Source: Paenibacillus urinalis (lineage in GTDB: Bacteria > Bacillota > Bacilli > Paenibacillales > Paenibacillaceae). Taken from it: a DNA stretch of 64,000 nucleotides. Below are positions 60,898-64,000 of the stretch, piece after piece; the first letter of the stretch is position 1; every line of letters starts with the position of its first letter. The notes beneath the pieces are model-generated. The model saw only the letters and a program-made list of their open reading frames with translations, was not told where the DNA came from and did not search any database. The DNA lies in the NCBI RefSeq assembly GCF_028747985.1, contig NZ_CP118108.1, positions 1,989,501 through 2,053,500 on the forward strand. The letters run 5' to 3'. A program made the translations under genes and the position numbers.

Positions 60898-61911
60898 TTG
60901 GTTAAGCAGGGGAACGGATTAACAGGCCGGCAGAAAGCGGCCATATTGCTTATAACATTAGGACCGGAAGTGTCTGCGCAAATCTTCAAGCATTTGAGAG
61001 ATGAAGAGATCGAACAATTGACGCTGGAAATTGCCAATGTTCGTAAGGTGGATTCGGGAGAAAAGGAATTGATTATGTCCGAGTTTCATCAAATTTGCCT
61101 GGCACAGGAATATATCTCTCAGGGCGGGATCAATTATGCCAAAGAGATACTGGAAAAAGCGCTTGGATCGCAAAAAGCGCTCGAGGTTATCAATCGTCTA
61201 ACCGCTACACTTCAGGTCAGACCGTTTGATTTTGCTCGTAAAGCGGATCCGAATCAAATTCTTAACTTCATTCAGAACGAGAGTCCGCAAACCATTGCGC
61301 TAGTACTGTCCTATCTGCAATTTGAGCAGGCAGCAGCTATCCTGTCCTCGCTTCCGCAGGACAAGCAGGCAGATGTTGCAAGACGTGTTGCCGTTATGGA
61401 CAGCACTTCACCTGAAGTCATTTCACAGGTTGAACGGGTTCTGGAACAGAAGCTGTCTGCAACCGTGACACAGGATTACACGAATGCCGGCGGTATTGAA
61501 TCCATTGTTCAGATTCTAAATGGTGTCGATCGGGGAACAGAGCGTACGATTCTCGATTCTCTCGAAATTCAAGATCCAGAGCTTGCAGAAGAAATTAAGA
61601 AACGGATGTTTGTATTTGAAGACATTGTGAATGTGGATAACCGTTCAATTCAGCGCATTATCCGTGATATCGACAATGCTGATCTGCAGCTTGCACTTAA
61701 AGTGGCGAGTGAAGAAGTGCGTCAGGCGATATTCACGAACATGTCGAAACGCATGTCCGAAACGTTCAAGGAAGAGATGGAGTACATGGGTCCTGTAAGG
61801 CTTCGTGATGTGGAAGAAGCACAGACTCGAATTGTAGCAACGATCAGAAGACTGGAAGAAGCCGGTGAGATTATTATAGCTCGCGGCGGAGGAGATGATA
61901 TCGTTGTCTAA
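60898..61911 (+). CDS. fliG: Flagellar motor switch protein FliG
   Basis: A 337-residue rotor protein that meets MotA and sets torque and direction with FliM and FliN. Domains: N (LTGRQKAAILLITLGPEVSA), middle (ESPQTIALVLSYLQFEQAAA with the EHPQ-like patch replaced by ESPQ) and C-terminal torque helix region (FVFEDIVNVDNRSIQRIIRD). TTG 60898, 6 nt after AGAGGTG, is preferred to GTG 60889, which overlaps that site. It overlaps fliH by 8 bp. Confidence 0.96.
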   Translation: MVKQGNGLTGRQKAAILLITLGPEVSAQIFKHLRDEEIEQLTLEIANVRKVDSGEKELIMSEFHQICLAQEYISQGGINYAKEILEKALGSQKALEVINRLTATLQVRPFDFARKADPNQILNFIQNESPQTIALVLSYLQFEQAAAILSSLPQDKQADVARRVAVMDSTSPEVISQVERVLEQKLSATVTQDYTNAGGIESIVQILNGVDRGTERTILDSLEIQDPELAEEIKKRMFVFEDIVNVDNRSIQRIIRDIDNADLQLALKVASEEVRQAIFTNMSKRMSETFKEEMEYMGPVRLRDVEEAQTRIVATIRRLEEAGEIIIARGGGDDIVV

Positions 61912-62758
61912 TTTGATCAAGTCCTTCCAATACGTCCCGGTGGATACTCACAAACAGCTGAGATCTGTTCATGAGTATGGCGATAAGCAGCAGGAGGAAC
62001 AAATTACGGACAATTTGGATGTTACTTCTAATATCGGTCAACAGCCGAGTGTTGATGAGGAGACTCTGAAACTAAAAGAAGAAATGCTTCATAATGCGAA
62101 AGAATTTGCAGAAAGACAGATTCGTGAAGCGGCAGAAGAAGCGGAACGGATACTGCAGGAGAGCAGAGCTCAGATCGAGGCCTGGTGGGAAGAAAAAAGA
62201 TTACAGGATGAGCATTTGGTTGAGGCGCTGCGCTCTGAGGGTTTTAAACAGGGATATGACGAAGGGTGTGACAAAGCACAGAAGGAGCTTCAGGAGCAAG
62301 TGGAGATTAAGATGCTTGAAGCTCAGGCAGTGCTGAATGAAGCATACCAAGCGAAGGAGCAGATCATACAGGAAGCAGAGCCCTTCCTCGTTGAGCTCAG
62401 CAGTGCAATCGCGGAGAAAATCATTGACAGACAGCTGACTGAGGATACGGATCTCATGCTCGATCTGATCAAGAAGAATCTATCTCGGAAACGAGAGCAA
62501 GGGGTCATTACTCTATGTGTCGCTCCATCCCAGTTCTCCTTTGTTCAAGCAGCGAGAGAGGAATTGTCCTTCGCGATTGATTCTCAAGCCGAGCTGAAAA
62601 TATTGCCTGACGCTTCTGTCAAGGATCGAGGCTGTGTTATCCGTTCGGCATACGGGAGTGTCGATGCAAGAATAGATACCCAATTGACAGAGATCAAGAA
62701 GGAATTGATCCGAGTCGCACTTGATCAGGAGGAGCGAGGACAGTATGAAGGTGCTTAG
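61904..62758 (+). CDS. fliH: Flagellar assembly protein FliH
   Basis: A 284-residue regulator of the export ATPase FliI. A long coiled coil (about residues 50-155, KEFAERQIREAAEEAERILQ and GFKQGYDEGCDKAQKELQEQ, with the FliH-type GxxxG-like GYDEG repeat) precedes the globular V-type ATPase subunit E-like C-terminal domain. TTG 61904 is preferred, 9 nt after AGGAG; ATG 61895 has only 2 nt spacing. It overlaps fliG and fliI, so all three are co-translated. Confidence 0.93.
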   Translation: MSNLIKSFQYVPVDTHKQLRSVHEYGDKQQEEQITDNLDVTSNIGQQPSVDEETLKLKEEMLHNAKEFAERQIREAAEEAERILQESRAQIEAWWEEKRLQDEHLVEALRSEGFKQGYDEGCDKAQKELQEQVEIKMLEAQAVLNEAYQAKEQIIQEAEPFLVELSSAIAEKIIDRQLTEDTDLMLDLIKKNLSRKREQGVITLCVAPSQFSFVQAAREELSFAIDSQAELKILPDASVKDRGCVIRSAYGSVDARIDTQLTEIKKELIRVALDQEERGQYEGA

Positions 62759-64000
62759 CTCACACAGATATATAGATCAGCTCAAACATTTGGACCCGAT
62801 TCGTATTAATGGAAAAGTAACGCAGGTGATCGGGCTGATGGTGGAGTCGGAAGGTCCAGACGCCAGCATAGGGGATGTATGCCTCATCTATCCCAGCCAG
62901 TCATCGGCACCTTTGAAGGCTGAGGTTGTCGGGTTTAGAGACAACAAAGTGCTGCTGATGCCGCTTGGAGATTTGCAATCTATCGGTCCTGGATGTGATG
63001 TCGTAGGGACGGGGAAGCCGCTGAATGTACAGGTGGGTTCTGAGCTGTTAGGAAAAGTACTGGATGGATTAGGTCAGCCGCTGGATGGATCGTTAATACC
63101 CGCGAGAATGCAGCATTACTCCACCTCTAGTACGCCTATTAATCCGCTCAACAGGCCCAGAGTGCAGGAGCCGATAAGCATTGGTGTTCGGGCCATCGAC
63201 GGCCTGCTTACGATTGGCAAAGGCCAGCGTGTAGGTATTTTTGCCGGATCCGGGGTAGGGAAAAGCACGCTCATGGGGATGATCGCAAGGAATACATCAG
63301 CCGATGTGAATGTCATCGCACTGATTGGAGAACGCGGCCGTGAGGTGCTCGACTTCATTGAACGGGACTTGGGACCGGAAGGCTTAGAACGCTCTGTCGT
63401 CATCGTTGCGACCTCGGATCAGCCTGCACTGGTGAGAATTAAGGGTGCGCTCATAGCGACAACCATTGCAGAGTACTTTCGAGATCGAGGCATGAACGTG
63501 ATGTTGATGATGGACTCTGTCACGAGATATGCGATGGCCCAGCGGGAGGTTGGTCTAGCCGTTGGGGAACCGCCCGCTATGAGAGGTTATACTCCGTCTG
63601 TATTCGCGAGTCTCCCTAAATTGCTGGAAAGAGCGGGTACAGGACCAACGGGCTCGATCACTGCTTTTTATACCGTGCTGGTAGATGGTGACGATATGAA
63701 CGAACCGATTGCCGATGCCGTCAGGGGAATACTCGATGGACACATCGTGCTCAATCGGGGCATTGCAAACAAGGGTCATTTTCCAGCCATTGATGTGCTG
63801 GCAAGTATAAGCCGGGTGATGAAGGACATTGCCCCACGCGATCAGATTGAGGCTGCCGAGAATATAAAAAGACTGATGTCCGTGTTCAAGAACTCGGAGG
63901 ATCTAATCAACATAGGAGCTTATCAAAAAGGCTCTAATGTGGAAATTGACGAGTCTATCGACCGAATCGGAGATATTTGGGATTTCACTCGGCAAAAAGT
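62745..64000 (+). CDS. fliI: Flagellum-specific ATP synthase FliI (partial, cut by window end)
   Basis: The open frame begins at ATG 62745, 14 bp inside fliH, and runs past the window end without a stop: 418 complete codons of about 440 expected. It is the hexameric ATPase of flagellar type III export. Walker A AGSGVGKSTLMG, IGERGREVLDFIERDLG, Walker B VMLMMDSVTRYAMAQREVGL and GEPPAMRGYTPSVFASLPKL are all present. GGAGGAG precedes the start. Overlap with fliH implies coupled synthesis of the FliH-FliI complex. Confidence 0.97.
   Translation, partial: MKVLSSHRYIDQLKHLDPIRINGKVTQVIGLMVESEGPDASIGDVCLIYPSQSSAPLKAEVVGFRDNKVLLMPLGDLQSIGPGCDVVGTGKPLNVQVGSELLGKVLDGLGQPLDGSLIPARMQHYSTSSTPINPLNRPRVQEPISIGVRAIDGLLTIGKGQRVGIFAGSGVGKSTLMGMIARNTSADVNVIALIGERGREVLDFIERDLGPEGLERSVVIVATSDQPALVRIKGALIATTIAEYFRDRGMNVMLMMDSVTRYAMAQREVGLAVGEPPAMRGYTPSVFASLPKLLERAGTGPTGSITAFYTVLVDGDDMNEPIADAVRGILDGHIVLNRGIANKGHFPAIDVLASISRVMKDIAPRDQIEAAENIKRLMSVFKNSEDLINIGAYQKGSNVEIDESIDRIGDIWDFTRQK

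Noticed and set aside
1..64000. tRNA, rRNA, tmRNA, CRISPR arrays, prophage or insertion sequences
   Set aside because: No cloverleaf, spaced repeats, transposase, integrase or phage structural genes were seen on either strand.

Overview
This window is a chromosomal segment of a spore-forming, flagellated low-GC Gram-positive bacterium of the Paenibacillus/Bacillus type. The evidence is the gene order, which follows the Bacillus subtilis core chromosome almost gene for gene: rsmD-coaD-ylbJ-ylbL-tmcAL-yceD-rpmF, fapR-plsX-fab-acpP-rnc-smc-ftsY, ylxM-ffh-rpsP-khpA-rimM-trmD-rplS, lepB-rbgA-rnhB-ylqG-ylqH, sucCD-dprA-topA-trmFO-hslVU-flgB. Strong AGGAGG-type ribosome binding sites, frequent TTG/GTG starts and intrinsic terminators also fit. 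Having fabH and fabF inside the fap cluster, a large sugar-utilisation block next to rsmD, and moderate GC content point to Paenibacillus rather than Bacillus. No tRNA, rRNA, CRISPR array, prophage or insertion sequence was seen.

Region 1 (1-7200) is accessory carbohydrate metabolism: the end of an altronate dehydratase gene, an alpha/alpha-toroid protein, a GH42 beta-galactosidase divergent from an AraC-type regulator, an alpha/beta esterase, an SGNH esterase, an SMP-30 lactonase-like protein and a small membrane protein. The mix resembles pectin or rhamnogalacturonan use. Region 2 (7570-13500) is the rsmD to rpmF cluster. Region 3 (13570-25710) is type II fatty acid synthesis headed by a FapR operator, followed by rnc, smc and ftsY. 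Region 4 (25810-31750) is an accessory block between ftsY and ylxM: two small beta-barrel proteins, a pyruvyl-transferase-like protein, two glycosyltransferases, a UDP-GlcNAc 2-epimerase and a PAQR/hemolysin III protein; it probably decorates a surface or spore polymer.

Region 5 (31820-39040) is the SRP, ribosome and tRNA-modification cluster plus signal peptidase, RbgA and RNase HII. Region 6 (39400-48180) mixes conserved genes (ylqG, ylqH, yraN family, comM) with variable ones: a nitroreductase behind a Fur-like box, a solitary PD-(D/E)XK nuclease-like protein, an AT-rich two-gene island flanked by a repeated hairpin, and ohrR. Region 7 (48440-57540) is sucCD, dprA, topA, trmFO and hslVU. 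Region 8 (57600-64000) is a structured 430-nt leader followed by the start of the flagellar operon (flgB, flgC, fliE, fliF, fliG, fliH and most of fliI, cut by the window end).

The most interesting unexplained signals are the flgB leader, where competing helices and terminator-like hairpins could form an attenuator; the comM 5' leader hairpin, whose 3' arm contains the Shine-Dalgarno sequence, with a second diverged copy of the hairpin 1.4 kb away; the Fur-like box on the nitroreductase promoter; and the PD-(D/E)XK-like gene with its own promoter. All coordinates and motifs were read by eye; no database search or folding calculation was run.
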